Of a stretch of 64,000 nucleotides of DNA, positions 27,501-37,217 are shown piece after piece. The number at the start of each line of letters is the position of its first letter. Positions within the stretch are counted from its first letter, which is position 1. The notes under the pieces are model-generated. The model did no database searches and was not told where the DNA came from. It worked only from the letters and a program-made list of their open reading frames with translations. The stretch covers positions 1 to 64,000 of the forward strand of contig NZ_JNVM01000036.1 of NCBI RefSeq assembly GCF_000722545.1, in the 5' to 3' direction. Source of the stretch: Paenibacillus tyrphae (GTDB taxonomy: Bacteria; Bacillota; Bacilli; Paenibacillales; NBRC-103111). A program made the translations under genes and the position numbers.

Positions 27501-30500
27501 AGAGCTTGGACAAGACGGACATGGAGGAGTTACTGGTTCGTCTGCTCGGCGCGCAGCTGCAAGCGCCGCAATTGCAGGACGGAAATGCGGTGCGCGGATT
27601 TTACCGCAAATGGCTGGCGGAGAGCGTCGCCGTTCTGGAGCGCGACCATGCGCTCAAGTTCGATACGCCGGCACAGGTGCTCTGGCAGGAATGGGAAGCG
27701 AACAAGCCGCACTGGCTCACCAACCCGAACCTGAAAGCCCAGGTGCAGCTCATTGAGGCCACCTTGCGCGCCTTGCCGGATATCCTGACCGGCCGCGTGC
27801 CGGCGACGGAGATCATGTTCCCCAACTCCTCGATGGCGCTGGTGGAGGGGATCTACAAGAACAACCAGATCTCCGACTACTTCAACGAGGTGCTCGCCGA
27901 CACGGTGGTGACCTATCTGCAGGAACGGATGGCGGACGATCCGGCCGTCTCCCTGCGCATTCTGGAGATCGGCGCCGGCACGGGAGGCACGAGCGCGATG
28001 GTCTTCCGCAAGCTGCGGCCGTATCAGGATCGCATTGTGGAGTACTGCTACACCGACATCTCGCGTGCGTTTCTACTGCATGCAGAGCGTGAGTACGGGG
28101 CTGACAATCCGTATCTCGCACCGAAGATCTTCAACGTCGAAGCACCGCTCGCCGGACAGGACATTGAAGCGGGGGCCTACGACCTTGTCATCGCGACCAA
28201 CGTCCTGCATGCGACCAAGAACATCCGGCAGACGATTCGCAACGCCAAAGCCGTGCTTCGACCGAACGGCCTCTTTTTGCTGAACGAGATCTCGCAAAAT
28301 GCGCTGTTCACGCATCTGACGTTCGGCCTGCTCGAAGGCTGGTGGCTCTACGAAGATGCAGAGTTGCGCATTCCGGGCAACCCGGGCCTGTTCCCGGAGG
28401 TCTGGGGCAAGGTGCTGGCGAGCGAAGGCTTCTCCGGCGTGTTCCATCCGGCAGAGCAGGCGCATGAGTTCGGCCAGCAGGTTGTCGTCGCCATGAGCGA
28501 CGGCGTCGTTCGCCAGAAGCAGGCGGCGAAGAAAAGCAAGCCGGTGGCCAAGCAGGCGACCAAGCCACAAGCAGCAAAACCGCAAGCGGTATCGATCAAG
28601 CCGGCCCCTGTGCAGGCGACGGTCGCCGCGCTTTCTCCTGAATCTCTGCGCGAGAAGAGCGTGACGTATCTGAAAGAGCTCGTCAGCGACACGCTGAAGA
28701 TTCCGGTGCACAAGATCGACGAGACGGAAGCGTTGGAGGAGTACGGCATCGACTCGATCCTCGTCGTGCAGCTGACCAATGCTCTGCGCGAGGTGTTCGG
28801 GGAGATCAGCAGCACCTTGTTCTTTGAATATCAGACGCTCGGCGAGCTGGCCGACTATTTTGTCAAGGCGCACAAGGACGCTTTGCAAAAGGCGATCGGC
28901 TTCGAGCCGGAACCGGTGAGAGCAGAACCGATTGCGGTTGTGCAGCCGGCATCCGTCGCGCCTGTCGCGCAGGCTCCTGTTACGAAGGCTCCTGTTACGA
29001 AAGAACGCCTGCGTGAAAACGTCATCGCCTACCTTCAAAATGTGGTCGGTGACACGCTGAAAATTCCGAGTGACCAGATCGACCCGTCCGAATCGCTGGA
29101 GGAGTATGGCATCGATTCGATCCTCGTCGTCCAGCTGACCAATGCGTTGCGCGAAGGGATCGGGGAGGATCTCAACAGCACGCTGTTCTTTGAATACCAG
29201 ACCCTAGACTCGCTGGCCGATCATCTGGTCGACAGGCAGCGCGAGGCGCTTGTCGCAAAGCTCGGGCTGGCCGGGCAGACGGAGGTGCAGCAGATGCCGC
29301 GCACGGAGGCTTCCGTGCCTGCACAGGCGGCGCAAACACGCACGAACCTGACCTTCCGCACGTCCTCCAAGCGCTATCTGCAGCGGCAAGAAGAGGCACC
29401 TGTCGCCCGCGAAGTGAGAGCTGAAGAGCCGCCGATGCGCCTGCAGGACATCGCGATCGTCGGGCTGGCCGGGCGCTACCCAGGCGCTGACGATGTGAAC
29501 AGCTTCTGGAACAATCTGAAGCAGGGCCGCAGCAGCGTGGGCGAGATTCCGCAAGAACGCTGGAACTGGCAGGACTATTTTGACCCGGAAAAAGGAAAAG
29601 CGGGGACGATGTACACCCGATGGGGAGCGTTCCTGAAGGACATCGACAAGTTCGATCCTTTGTTCTTCCAGATCTCCCCTGCCGAAGCGGAGAAGATGGA
29701 CCCGCAGGAGCGGTTGTTCCTGGAGACGGTATACGCGAGCATCGAAGATGCGGGGTACACGCCGGGCACTCTCGCGGAGAGTGGCAAGGTCGGGGTGTTC
29801 GCCGGGATCATGAACGCTTTTTACCCGACGGGTGCGAACTTCTGGTCGCTGGCGAACCGCGTCTCGTATCTCTTTAACTTCCAAGGGCCGAGCATCAATG
29901 TGGACACGGCTTGCTCGTCCTCTTTGACGGCGATTCATCTCGCCTTGGAGAGCTTGTACAGCGGCACGAGCGATTGTGCGATCGCAGGCGGTGTCAACCT
30001 GATCTCTGATCCGGCGCACTATCTGCGGCTCTCGGCGATGACCATGCTCTCGGCGACCGATGCGTGCAAGGCGTTCGGCGATGGGGCCGACGGCTTTGTC
30101 GACGGAGAGGGCGTCGGGGCGATCCTCCTGAAGCCGCTGCACAAGGCGATCGCCGACGGCGACCACATCTATGGCGTCATCAAGGGCAGTATGGTGAACG
30201 CGGGCGGCAAAACCAACGGCTACACGGTGCCGAACCCGAACGCGCAGTCTCGCGTCATCGCAGACGCTCTGCAGCGGGCGGGCGTTCACCCGCGGACGGT
30301 CTCGTATCTCGAAGCGCATGGAACCGGCACGTCGCTGGGCGACCCGATCGAGATCACCGGCCTGACCAAAGCATTTGAAAAAGGCACGGAGGACAAGCAG
30401 TTCTGCGCGATCGGCTCGGCCAAGTCGAACATCGGCCATTGCGAGAGCGCTTCAGGCATCGCGGGCGTGACCAAAGTGTTGCTGCAGATGATGCATGGAC

Positions 30501-33500
30501 AGATCGCGCCGACCCTGCACGCCAAGACGCTGAACCCGAACATCAACTTCGGCAAGACGCCGTTTGTCGTGCAGCAGGAACTGGGAGAGTGGCCGCGTCC
30601 GGTTCTGGAACTGGATGGGGTTCGTCGAGAATATCCGCGCATCGCAGGGATCTCGTCGTTCGGCGCCGGCGGTTCGAACGCGCATCTGGTGATCGAGGAA
30701 TATATCCCGAGCGGAGCACGCCAGACCAAAGGCACCGCGCCGGAGCAGCCGGTGATCGTCGTGCTGTCGGCGAAGAATGAGGAGCGCCTGCAGGAAAAGA
30801 GCCGCCAACTGCTCGCCTTCGTGGCGGAAGGACGCATCACGGATGCCGATCTGGTGGACGCGGCCTACACGTTGCAGGTGGGACGCGAAAAGATGGAAGA
30901 GCGGATGGCCCTCGTGGTCCGATCCTTGCAAGAGCTGACAGACCGTTTGGAAGCGTACGTGCAAGGGCAGGAAAACATCGCCGGGCTGTACCGTGGTCAG
31001 GTCAGACGCAGCAAGGACAAGCCGAGCCTTGGTCACCTCGCATCCGAGGCAAGCGATTGGATGCAGAATCGTCAGCACGACAAGCTCGCCGAATTCTGGG
31101 TCCTTGGTGGCAGCATTGACTGGAACGAGCTGTATCAAACCCTACCGCAGCGCATCTACCTGCCCACCTATCCGTTCGCCAAAGAGCGTTACTGGATGTC
31201 CAAGGAGGAGGGGACGGCAGGCAGCGGACGCCGTTCGTCGCACGCGATGAACACGGCGCTTCACCCGCTGCTTCACCGCAACACGTCCGACCTGACCGAG
31301 CAGCGATTTACCTCGACCTTCACAGGGGAGGAGTTCTTCTTGGCCGACCATGTTGTGCAAGGCCAGCGCATGCTGCCGGGCGTGGCGTATCTGGAGATGG
31401 CGCGCGAAGCTGTCGAACTGGCGGCCGCTTCTCTGAAAGATGGAAGAGACGGCCTGCGCCTGAAGCATGTCATCTGGGCAAGCCCGCTCCTCCTCGGGGA
31501 GCAGCCGCTGGATGTGCATCTGAGCCTGTTCCCGGAAGCGGATGGCGAGATCGGGTTTGAGGTCTATCGCGAGGAGGAGGCAGGTCAGGAGCCGGTCATT
31601 CACTCGCAAGGGCGTGTGGTCTGGAAGTCGTTTGAAGCCATGCCAAGCCTTGACCTCAAGACTTTGCAGTCTCAGTGCTCCCTGAAGACGCTCGATGCCT
31701 CCGCGTTCTACTCGATGTTTGAGTCGCTTGGCATCGACCACGGGCCGGCACATCGCGGCGTCGAGCGCGTGCATCTGGGCACGGATCGAGCGCTCGCCCG
31801 CCTTGTGCTGCCGGCTTCCGTTGAGCAGGAAAGCTCGTTTGTGCTGCATCCGAGCCTGATGGATTCGGCCTTGCAGGTCACGCTGGCCCTGCTGTCCGAC
31901 GGTGCCGACATCAAGCGTCCGGCTCTGCCGTTCGCGTTGGAGGAAGTGGACATCCTCGGTTCGTGCACGGACGAGATGTGGGTGCTCGTGCGCCGCAGCG
32001 CTGGCAGCCGTCCGGGGGACAAGGTGCAGAAGTTCGACCTTGACCTCTGCGCCGCAGAAGGCGATGTCCGCGTTCGCATCAAGGGCTATTCCGCACGACA
32101 ACTGGACGATGGGCGCGGCCGGGAAGGAACGCTGATGCTGCTCCCGAGCTGGACGGAGCAACCGGTCGGCGAGCCGGCACAACAGCCGAGCTACAGCCAG
32201 CGCTTGGTGCTCCTCTGCGACATGGAGGCAGACGTGCACGACGCTCGCTGCATAACTTTGCGCTCGGAGACATCCGATCCGGCAGCGCGTTATGAAGCGC
32301 ACGCGACCCAAGCGTTCCGAGAGATCAAAGCTCTGCTCCAACAGAAGCCCAAAGGCCAAGTGCTTGTGCAGATCGCAGTCGGCACCGAGCCGGAGCATCG
32401 CTTGAGCGCAGGACTCTCCGCTCTGCTGCGAACGGCGTCGCAAGAGAATCCGAACCTGATCGGGCAACTGATCGAACTGGAGCGCACGTCCGACGCGACG
32501 GAAGTGGCCGCTCGCCTGCAAGAGAATCTCGCCCGCTTGGAAGACCGTCACGTTCGCTACCAAGATGGCAAGCGCTGGGTGGCAGGCTGGAGCGAAGCGG
32601 AGGTCTCCCGGCAGGAGGTGCACATCCCGTGGAAAGATGGCGGGACGTACCTGATCACGGGCGGCGCAGGCGGTCTCGGCCTGATCGTGGCTCGGGAGAT
32701 CGTGCAGCAAGTCAGCGGCACGACCTTGTATCTCACCGGCCGCTCTGCTCTTGGAGCGGCACAGCAGACCGCGATGCAGGAGCTGCAAGCGACAGGTGCT
32801 CGCATCGAGTACAAGCGTGTGGATGTGACCGACAGAGCACAGGTCGCGCGCCTGTTTGACGCCATCCGCGCCGACTCCGGCAAGCTGGACGGCCTCGTCC
32901 ACAGCGCCGGCGTGATCCGCGACAACTTCATGCTGAAGAAAACGGAAGCGGAACTGGCCGAGGTGCTGGCTCCCAAAGTGGCGGGTCTGGTGAATCTGGA
33001 TCAAGCGAGCGGCGACATGCCTCTCGACTTCTTCGTCACCTTCTCGTCGATCGCCGGTGTGCTCGGCAATCCGGGCCAAGCAGACTACAGCATGGCCAAT
33101 GCCTTCTTGGATGCATATGCCCAGTATCGCAACGGGCAGGTGGCAGCCAAGCAGCGCCAAGGTCGCACGCTGTCGATCAACTGGCCGCTCTGGCAGGACG
33201 GCGGCATGCGCTTGGATGCCGAGACGGAGCGAACCTTGCAAGAGCAGCTAGGCATGACCGCGATGCCGACCTTGAGCGGCGTACAGGCGCTGTATCAGAG
33301 CCTCGCGGTGGAACAGGATCAGGTTGTCGTGTTTCACGGCGACATGAGACAGCTGCGGGCTTCCCTGTTGGAGCAGCCGCAAGAGACGGCAGTTCCGACT
33401 GCATCGGCTTCTGTGCTGAGCACGTCTTCGGTGTCGGAAGAGATCCTGCGGGACAAGTCGATTCTCTTTTTCAAAAAATTGCTATCGACCGTCCTGAAGA

Positions 33501-36500
33501 TGCCGACGGCCCGCATCGAAGCGGATGCGCCACTGGAGGACTATGGCATCGATTCGATCATGGTCATGCAGATGACCAACCAGCTGGAAAAAACGTTCGG
33601 TTCGCTGCCGAAGACCTTGTTCTTCGAATATCAGAACATCGAAGACCTGACCGGGTACTTCATCGACTCCTATCCGGAGCCGATGAAAAAGCTGCTCGGG
33701 GTCGAGGTGCCGACAGATCAGCCAGCTCCGGCAGCCGCTGAGCCGGTCGCCGCAGCCGAGCCGATCGCAGAGCGGGAAGCGCCCGTGCTCAGCAAGCGAG
33801 GGAGAGGCCGTTTCGTACAAGCTCCTTCGAAGGTGCGTGCAAACGTGCCGACCGTTGAAGCAACTTCTGATGCAAAACCGCTGGATATCGCGATCATCGG
33901 CGTATCCGGCCGCTACCCGGAGGCGCAGAACCTGCGCGAGTTTTGGAAAAACCTGCGCGACGGTCGGGACTCGATCACGGAGATTCCGGCTGACCGCTGG
34001 GATCACAGCCCGTTTTACGACGCCGACAAGCGCAAACCGGGCAAAACGAACAGCAAGTGGGGTGGCTTCCTCCAAGATGTGGACAAGTTCGATCCGCTGT
34101 TCTTCAACATCTCCCCTCGCGATGCGGAGTTCATGGACCCGCAAGAGCGGCTGTTCCTGCAGACCGTCTATGAAGCGATGGAAGATGCGGGCTACACCCG
34201 CGATGCGCTCGCCAAGCACCGCGCCTATGGGCTCGACGGCAATGTCGGGGTGTTCGTCGGCGTGATGTATGAAGAGTATCAGCTGTACGGGGCGCAGCAG
34301 ACGCTGCTCGGCAAGCCGATGGCGCTGGCCGGCAACCCGTCTTCGATCGCCAATCGCGTGTCCTATTTCCTGAACCTGCACGGGCCGAGCCTGGCGGTCG
34401 ACACGATGTGCTCTTCGTCCTTGACCGCGATTCATCTGGCTTGCCAGAGCTTGCTGCATGGCGGGTGCGAGGTGGCGATTGCCGGCGGCGTCAACGTGTC
34501 GGTGCACCCGAACAAGTACCTGCTGCTCGGGCAGAACAACTTCGCGTCGAGCAAAGGGCGCTGCGAGAGCTTTGGCGAAGGCGGCGACGGATATGTGCCG
34601 GGCGAAGGCGTGGGCGCTGTGCTGCTCAAGCCGCTGGCCAAAGCGCTGGAAGACGGAGACCAGATCTACGGCGTGCTGAAAGCGACCGCCATCAACCACG
34701 GCGGCAAGACCAACGGCTATACGGTCCCGAACCCGAACGCGCAGGCGAGCGTGGTCGGCCGCGCCTTTAAAGAGGCCGGCATCGATCCGGGCACGCTCTC
34801 CTATGTGGAAGCGCACGGCACCGGAACGTCGCTGGGCGACCCGATTGAGATCGCCGGTCTCACCAAGGTCTTCCAAGAATCGCGTGTCGGCGGGCAGAAG
34901 TATGCGATCGGTTCGGTCAAATCGAACATCGGGCACTCGGAGAGCGCCGCGGGCATCGCCGGTCTGACGAAGGTGCTGCTGCAAATGAAACATCGTCAGC
35001 TCGTGCCTTCTCTGCATTCAGCCGTGCTCAACCCGCACATCGACTTTGACCGCACGCCGTTCGTCGTCCAGCAGGAGCTGGCGGAATGGAAGCGGCCGGT
35101 GATCGACGGGCGGGAAGTGCCGAGGAGGGCAACTGTAAGCAGCTTTGGCGCGGGTGGCTCCAATGCCTGCCTCTTGCTGGAGGAATACGTTCCCGAAGCG
35201 GAGGTTCGCGTGCAGCGGAAGGTCACCGCAGAGAACCCGGCGGTCGTTGTGCTGTCGGCCAAAGAAGAGCCGCGCCTGATCGAGCAGGCAAGGCATCTCC
35301 TGACCGTTTTGCAAGAGGAAGCGTTCACCGAAGCCGACCTCGTCGATCTCGCCTACACCTTGCAGGTCGGACGAGAAGCGATGGAGGAGCGGTTGGCCCT
35401 GACGGCTTCGAGCGTCGGGGAGTTGGTGGAAAAGCTGGCGGGCTTCCTGAATGGGGAGGACGGCATCGACGGCTTGTACCGTGGTCAGCTCAAAGGCAAC
35501 AAAGAGACCCTGTCCTTGTTTGCGGCCGATGAAGACTTGCAGGCGGCGATCGAGGCGTGGGTGAGCAAGCGCAAATATGCGAAGCTGCTCGACCTGTGGG
35601 TCAAAGGATTGGCGTTTGACTGGAGCCGGCTCTACGAAGGAAACAGACCGCGACGCATCTCCCTGCCGACCTACCCGTTCGCCAAGCAGCGCTGCTGGGT
35701 GGAGCCGCTGATGGAGAATCCGGGAGTGGCTTCCTTTGCACCGCAGACTTCAAGCGCAGAAGCGAACCTTCTGCACGATGAGCAAGGCGAGGTTGTGAGT
35801 CTGGTTCCTGTCTGGGATGCGGTTCCCTTGGAGCGAGGCCCCTTGCACCCATCCCCGCTCGATCAGATCGCCATCGTAGGCGGCACGCCGGAGCAGCAGC
35901 AAGCGATCCGGCAGTATCTGCCGAACGCGCGCGAACTTGACATCAAGCCGGGAGAGAGCGTGGAGGCCATCGCCAGCAAGCTGCAGGCGCGCGGTGCGCT
36001 CGATCACATTTTCTGGATCGCGCCCGACCGTTCTTCTGACGGGCTGGAGCTGGAGGCGGTGATCGCCGGGCAGCACGAAGGGGTTCTGCTCGCCTTCCGC
36101 CTGATCAAAGCGGTGCTCGATCTCGGGTACGGAGCTCGAAGCCTTGGCTGGACGGTGCTGACGACGCAGACGCAGGCTCTGCACCGCGAAGAGGCGGTCA
36201 ACCCGGTTCACGCCGGTTTGCATGGCCTGATCGGTTCGATGGCCAAGGAGTATCCGAACTGGAACATTCGCCTGGTCGATCTGGACGCAGAGGAGGCATG
36301 GCCGCTGCCCGACCTGTTCACGATCCCGGCAGACCCGCAAGGGGATGCATGGGTCTATCGAGGACGGCAATGGCATCGCCAGCAACTGGCGGAGCTGAGT
36401 TGCCCACAGCCGGATCAGACGATCTACAAGCCGGGCGGCGTATACGTGGTGATCGGCGGGGCCGGCGGCATCGGCGAAGTCTGGAGCGAGTACATGATCC

Positions 36501-37123
36501 GTACTTACGCGGCGCAGATCGTCTGGATCGGCCGCCGTTCGCAGGATGCCGCGATTGAAGCCAAGCGGATCGCCCTGTCCAAACTGGGGCCTGCACCGCA
36601 CTACATCGCGGCGGATGCGACGGATCGACAGTCGCTGGAGCGCGCCTATGAGGAGATCAAGGCTCGCTACGTACAGGTCGACGGGATCGTACACTCCGCG
36701 ATCGTGCTGGCGGACAGCAGCCTGGCCAACATGGAGGAGGGGCAGTTCCGCGCCTCGCTCGCAGCCAAGGTGGATGTCAGCGTCCGCATGGCGCAGGTGT
36801 TTGGCGAAGAACCGCTCGACTTCGTGATGATCTTCTCCTCGGTGAACGCGTTTCTCAAAGCGGCAGGCCAGAGCAACTATGTGGCCGGCTGCACCTTTAC
36901 CGACGCGTTTGCGCACCGGCTCGCACAGGAATGGCCTTGTGCCGTGAAAGTGATGAACTGGGGCTACTGGGGCTCGGTCGGGGTCGTCGCATCTCCGGCC
37001 TATCAGGAACGCATGACCCAGGCGGGGATCGGCTCGATCGAGCCGCCTGAGGGCATGCAGGCGCTAGAGGCGCTGCTGGAAGGTCCGATGGATCAGATGG
37101 CACTGATGAAGATTTTGAACTAG
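21593..37123 (+). CDS. PKS2: trans-AT polyketide synthase, rest of module 3 through KS-KR of module 6 (5176 aa)
   Basis: Approximate residues. DH 1-275 (HxxxGxxxxP at His17, Asp191), partner of the PKS1 KS0. ACP 313-390 (Ser350). KS4 435-876 (Cys610, HGTGT, NIGH). The KS4 post-linker contains an ACP-like insertion (938-1020) with Pro974 where Ser should be. DH 1183-1476 (DHRVQG..LPG, DSALQ). KR 1480-1960 (YxxxC instead of YxxxN, as often seen in KRs followed by a methyltransferase). cMT 1976-2312 (EIGAGTGGTS near 2125). Tandem ACPs 2350-2432 and 2470-2555 (both GIDS). KS5 2619-3040, DH 3222-3510, KR 3513-3930, ACP 3948-4036 (GIDS). KS6 4099-4534, then KR 4736-5176 (again YxxxC). The protein stops right after this KR; its methyltransferase and ACP are at the start of PKS3. 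Module 4 should give an alpha-methyl olefin and module 5 an olefin. A terminator follows the stop. Confidence 0.95.
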   Translation: MEDQILIGKDHPVVKHHKAYGQELFPGFAYIDLLYQLFRERGYDFARLDLLNLSIYNPLVVGQDLNVLLRVQCDETEAGRWQIRVEGQEQRKGVLSPERKLHITAEMHLCDPLTFDEVLDISRIKQTAARSVSLDSFYAQCRHQELVHTGFMLADGVVYEGENGASYIEIALGDEARRSAEGFMFHPTLIDGSGVGTGVLFDNTNEEEQRLFLPLFYEKFRAAALLGTECWTRIAKPVERKKELNFLTMEFFDTNGKKIAELLNYKGKLVRGAGLINPARKAEAAVQEKPKPKPQPRPSAPVAPPAYASGGGSAVEEASAFLRRLIAEKLGKPEDQVATDVGYYEIGLDSSMLLEVVTAIGSKLETQLMPTLLFEYTTITELAEYLAEHHADRFGGGASGANQAEAEWSEPADELYEAERELPETGSYGVPDAGEDIAIIGMSGKYPQSRDLHEFWENLLAGKDCITEVPKSRWEWERLEGVKSPSGKPMSRWGGFIHDPDRFDPQFFRISPREAETIDPQERLFLETCWEAVEDAGYTPKTVVTPKGPNKRRNVGVFVGVMHKDYTLIQAEAVRDGRPQPLSLSYASIANRVSYFCNFHGPSMAIDTVCSSSLIAVHLALESIKRGECEVALAGGVNLSLHPNKYMTYGMMDMHSSDGYCHTFGKGGDGYVSGEGIGAVLLKPLSKAIADNDHIYAVVKGSTTNHVGAVSGITVPSPVAQADMIQACLEKTGVDPRTISYMEAHGTGTSLGDPIEIQGLVKAFRHFTPDKQYCSIGSVKSNIGHGESAAGISGLHKVALQLHHKKLVPSLHSVELNPYIELENSPFYVQHKTEEWQRPTLIENGERVEYPRRAGLSSFGAYGSNAYVILEEYIPPQAVTSTEGQGAALVPLSAKNKERLVAYAGRLLAALNKNEEAQRQNPVRVAVQAVKPVQAQGMELRLEAVMREMLAELIHVKADALEADVEWSEYGIEPIHLAQLSERLQAEFQLEVDPKELLEQESIAAAVAHVAGLEGAVRETAAAGLHLESVTPAAEALQRLNLIDLAYTLQVGREAMEERVAFVVRDLSELKQELEAYLADPDGQAGVHRGSVKQNKETVALFSADEDSRELLNRWIAKGKHDKLADLWVKGVEIDWNRLYRQGRPQRISLPTYPFAKERYWVPKAANRATAQVAAETAGVQSVLHPLLHQNTSDFAEQRFSSTFTGEEFFLNDHRVQGNRVLPGVAYLEMARAAVEHAAGGLVEGPSEVQLQNVAWVRPITVGEQPVQVHIGLFPEENGEVAYEIYTVGQDSEPVVHGEGRALLASVAAPPTVDFASFQKQASSQVLTSAACYEAFSSMGIEYGEGHRGIQELYVGAGLVLARLSLPSALSASASRYVLHPSLMDSALQASVGFLLGARGDLSPNPILPFVLQKLEVYQACTSEMWAVLRHSEGSQAGGAVEKLDIDLCDEAGRVSVRIKGFTYRALDAKTPSGQEGKNDPLVGNLTLAPVWDVVTPERVPSFPASADRVLVVGGTSEQQRSVRLHLSNVLSLDLQPSDSIAEIGDKLQRLGSFDHIFWIAPERALSSVTNEALVREQEEGVLLLFRTVKALLQAGYESRPLGWTVLTTQAQPLHAQEQVNPTHASLHGLVGSLAKEYPRWKIRLVDLEAGAWPLVDLLQLPTDRRGRSWVYRGGEWHRQQLVLLQAAPADGTLYRQGGVYVVIGGAGRIGEAWTEYMIRRYEAQVVWIGRRQPDASIRAKLEALGRHGKAPHYVAADATDAASLQRARDEIKQRYGRIDGIIHSAMVLQDAGLDRMEEAQFRTGFSAKADVSLRVAQVFRDEPLDFVLFFSSIISFIKNANQSHYAAGCTFMDAFAHQMAREMSCRVKVMNWGYWNAEEIVHSKEGELLSQVGIGFVEPKEAMEALETLLTRPIVQFGLMKTTKAVQVEGVNATETMQIGTDVLPALAESLQKRLPDQNGRVARMKADESLDKTDMEELLVRLLGAQLQAPQLQDGNAVRGFYRKWLAESVAVLERDHALKFDTPAQVLWQEWEANKPHWLTNPNLKAQVQLIEATLRALPDILTGRVPATEIMFPNSSMALVEGIYKNNQISDYFNEVLADTVVTYLQERMADDPAVSLRILEIGAGTGGTSAMVFRKLRPYQDRIVEYCYTDISRAFLLHAEREYGADNPYLAPKIFNVEAPLAGQDIEAGAYDLVIATNVLHATKNIRQTIRNAKAVLRPNGLFLLNEISQNALFTHLTFGLLEGWWLYEDAELRIPGNPGLFPEVWGKVLASEGFSGVFHPAEQAHEFGQQVVVAMSDGVVRQKQAAKKSKPVAKQATKPQAAKPQAVSIKPAPVQATVAALSPESLREKSVTYLKELVSDTLKIPVHKIDETEALEEYGIDSILVVQLTNALREVFGEISSTLFFEYQTLGELADYFVKAHKDALQKAIGFEPEPVRAEPIAVVQPASVAPVAQAPVTKAPVTKERLRENVIAYLQNVVGDTLKIPSDQIDPSESLEEYGIDSILVVQLTNALREGIGEDLNSTLFFEYQTLDSLADHLVDRQREALVAKLGLAGQTEVQQMPRTEASVPAQAAQTRTNLTFRTSSKRYLQRQEEAPVAREVRAEEPPMRLQDIAIVGLAGRYPGADDVNSFWNNLKQGRSSVGEIPQERWNWQDYFDPEKGKAGTMYTRWGAFLKDIDKFDPLFFQISPAEAEKMDPQERLFLETVYASIEDAGYTPGTLAESGKVGVFAGIMNAFYPTGANFWSLANRVSYLFNFQGPSINVDTACSSSLTAIHLALESLYSGTSDCAIAGGVNLISDPAHYLRLSAMTMLSATDACKAFGDGADGFVDGEGVGAILLKPLHKAIADGDHIYGVIKGSMVNAGGKTNGYTVPNPNAQSRVIADALQRAGVHPRTVSYLEAHGTGTSLGDPIEITGLTKAFEKGTEDKQFCAIGSAKSNIGHCESASGIAGVTKVLLQMMHGQIAPTLHAKTLNPNINFGKTPFVVQQELGEWPRPVLELDGVRREYPRIAGISSFGAGGSNAHLVIEEYIPSGARQTKGTAPEQPVIVVLSAKNEERLQEKSRQLLAFVAEGRITDADLVDAAYTLQVGREKMEERMALVVRSLQELTDRLEAYVQGQENIAGLYRGQVRRSKDKPSLGHLASEASDWMQNRQHDKLAEFWVLGGSIDWNELYQTLPQRIYLPTYPFAKERYWMSKEEGTAGSGRRSSHAMNTALHPLLHRNTSDLTEQRFTSTFTGEEFFLADHVVQGQRMLPGVAYLEMAREAVELAAASLKDGRDGLRLKHVIWASPLLLGEQPLDVHLSLFPEADGEIGFEVYREEEAGQEPVIHSQGRVVWKSFEAMPSLDLKTLQSQCSLKTLDASAFYSMFESLGIDHGPAHRGVERVHLGTDRALARLVLPASVEQESSFVLHPSLMDSALQVTLALLSDGADIKRPALPFALEEVDILGSCTDEMWVLVRRSAGSRPGDKVQKFDLDLCAAEGDVRVRIKGYSARQLDDGRGREGTLMLLPSWTEQPVGEPAQQPSYSQRLVLLCDMEADVHDARCITLRSETSDPAARYEAHATQAFREIKALLQQKPKGQVLVQIAVGTEPEHRLSAGLSALLRTASQENPNLIGQLIELERTSDATEVAARLQENLARLEDRHVRYQDGKRWVAGWSEAEVSRQEVHIPWKDGGTYLITGGAGGLGLIVAREIVQQVSGTTLYLTGRSALGAAQQTAMQELQATGARIEYKRVDVTDRAQVARLFDAIRADSGKLDGLVHSAGVIRDNFMLKKTEAELAEVLAPKVAGLVNLDQASGDMPLDFFVTFSSIAGVLGNPGQADYSMANAFLDAYAQYRNGQVAAKQRQGRTLSINWPLWQDGGMRLDAETERTLQEQLGMTAMPTLSGVQALYQSLAVEQDQVVVFHGDMRQLRASLLEQPQETAVPTASASVLSTSSVSEEILRDKSILFFKKLLSTVLKMPTARIEADAPLEDYGIDSIMVMQMTNQLEKTFGSLPKTLFFEYQNIEDLTGYFIDSYPEPMKKLLGVEVPTDQPAPAAAEPVAAAEPIAEREAPVLSKRGRGRFVQAPSKVRANVPTVEATSDAKPLDIAIIGVSGRYPEAQNLREFWKNLRDGRDSITEIPADRWDHSPFYDADKRKPGKTNSKWGGFLQDVDKFDPLFFNISPRDAEFMDPQERLFLQTVYEAMEDAGYTRDALAKHRAYGLDGNVGVFVGVMYEEYQLYGAQQTLLGKPMALAGNPSSIANRVSYFLNLHGPSLAVDTMCSSSLTAIHLACQSLLHGGCEVAIAGGVNVSVHPNKYLLLGQNNFASSKGRCESFGEGGDGYVPGEGVGAVLLKPLAKALEDGDQIYGVLKATAINHGGKTNGYTVPNPNAQASVVGRAFKEAGIDPGTLSYVEAHGTGTSLGDPIEIAGLTKVFQESRVGGQKYAIGSVKSNIGHSESAAGIAGLTKVLLQMKHRQLVPSLHSAVLNPHIDFDRTPFVVQQELAEWKRPVIDGREVPRRATVSSFGAGGSNACLLLEEYVPEAEVRVQRKVTAENPAVVVLSAKEEPRLIEQARHLLTVLQEEAFTEADLVDLAYTLQVGREAMEERLALTASSVGELVEKLAGFLNGEDGIDGLYRGQLKGNKETLSLFAADEDLQAAIEAWVSKRKYAKLLDLWVKGLAFDWSRLYEGNRPRRISLPTYPFAKQRCWVEPLMENPGVASFAPQTSSAEANLLHDEQGEVVSLVPVWDAVPLERGPLHPSPLDQIAIVGGTPEQQQAIRQYLPNARELDIKPGESVEAIASKLQARGALDHIFWIAPDRSSDGLELEAVIAGQHEGVLLAFRLIKAVLDLGYGARSLGWTVLTTQTQALHREEAVNPVHAGLHGLIGSMAKEYPNWNIRLVDLDAEEAWPLPDLFTIPADPQGDAWVYRGRQWHRQQLAELSCPQPDQTIYKPGGVYVVIGGAGGIGEVWSEYMIRTYAAQIVWIGRRSQDAAIEAKRIALSKLGPAPHYIAADATDRQSLERAYEEIKARYVQVDGIVHSAIVLADSSLANMEEGQFRASLAAKVDVSVRMAQVFGEEPLDFVMIFSSVNAFLKAAGQSNYVAGCTFTDAFAHRLAQEWPCAVKVMNWGYWGSVGVVASPAYQERMTQAGIGSIEPPEGMQALEALLEGPMDQMALMKILN

Positions 37124-37126
37124 ATG

Positions 37127-37170
37127 AAAAGCGCTCCTCTTCCTGTCCGGGAAGGGGGGCGCTTTTTTTT
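37127..37170 (+). terminator. Intrinsic terminator between PKS2 and PKS3, inside a split module
   Basis: A 17-bp stem with two G-U pairs: AAAAGCGCTCCTCTTCC (37127-37143) against the arm 37150-37166, loop TGTCCG, followed by an eight-T run (37163-37170). It starts four bases after the PKS2 stop. Polymerase must pass it to express the methyltransferase and ACP that complete module 6, so it is a second likely LoaP read-through point. The remaining gap to 37217 holds only the PKS3 ribosome site. Confidence 0.88.
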
Positions 37171-37217
37171 ATGCAAAAGATAGGAAAGCAAATCACCTGA
37201 CTTGAGGGGGCAAGATC

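Noticed and set aside
37124-37217. PKS2/PKS3 border as an artefact of one frameshifted gene
   Set aside because: The gap holds a strong terminator and a good ribosome site, and neither edge continues as coding sequence in another frame.
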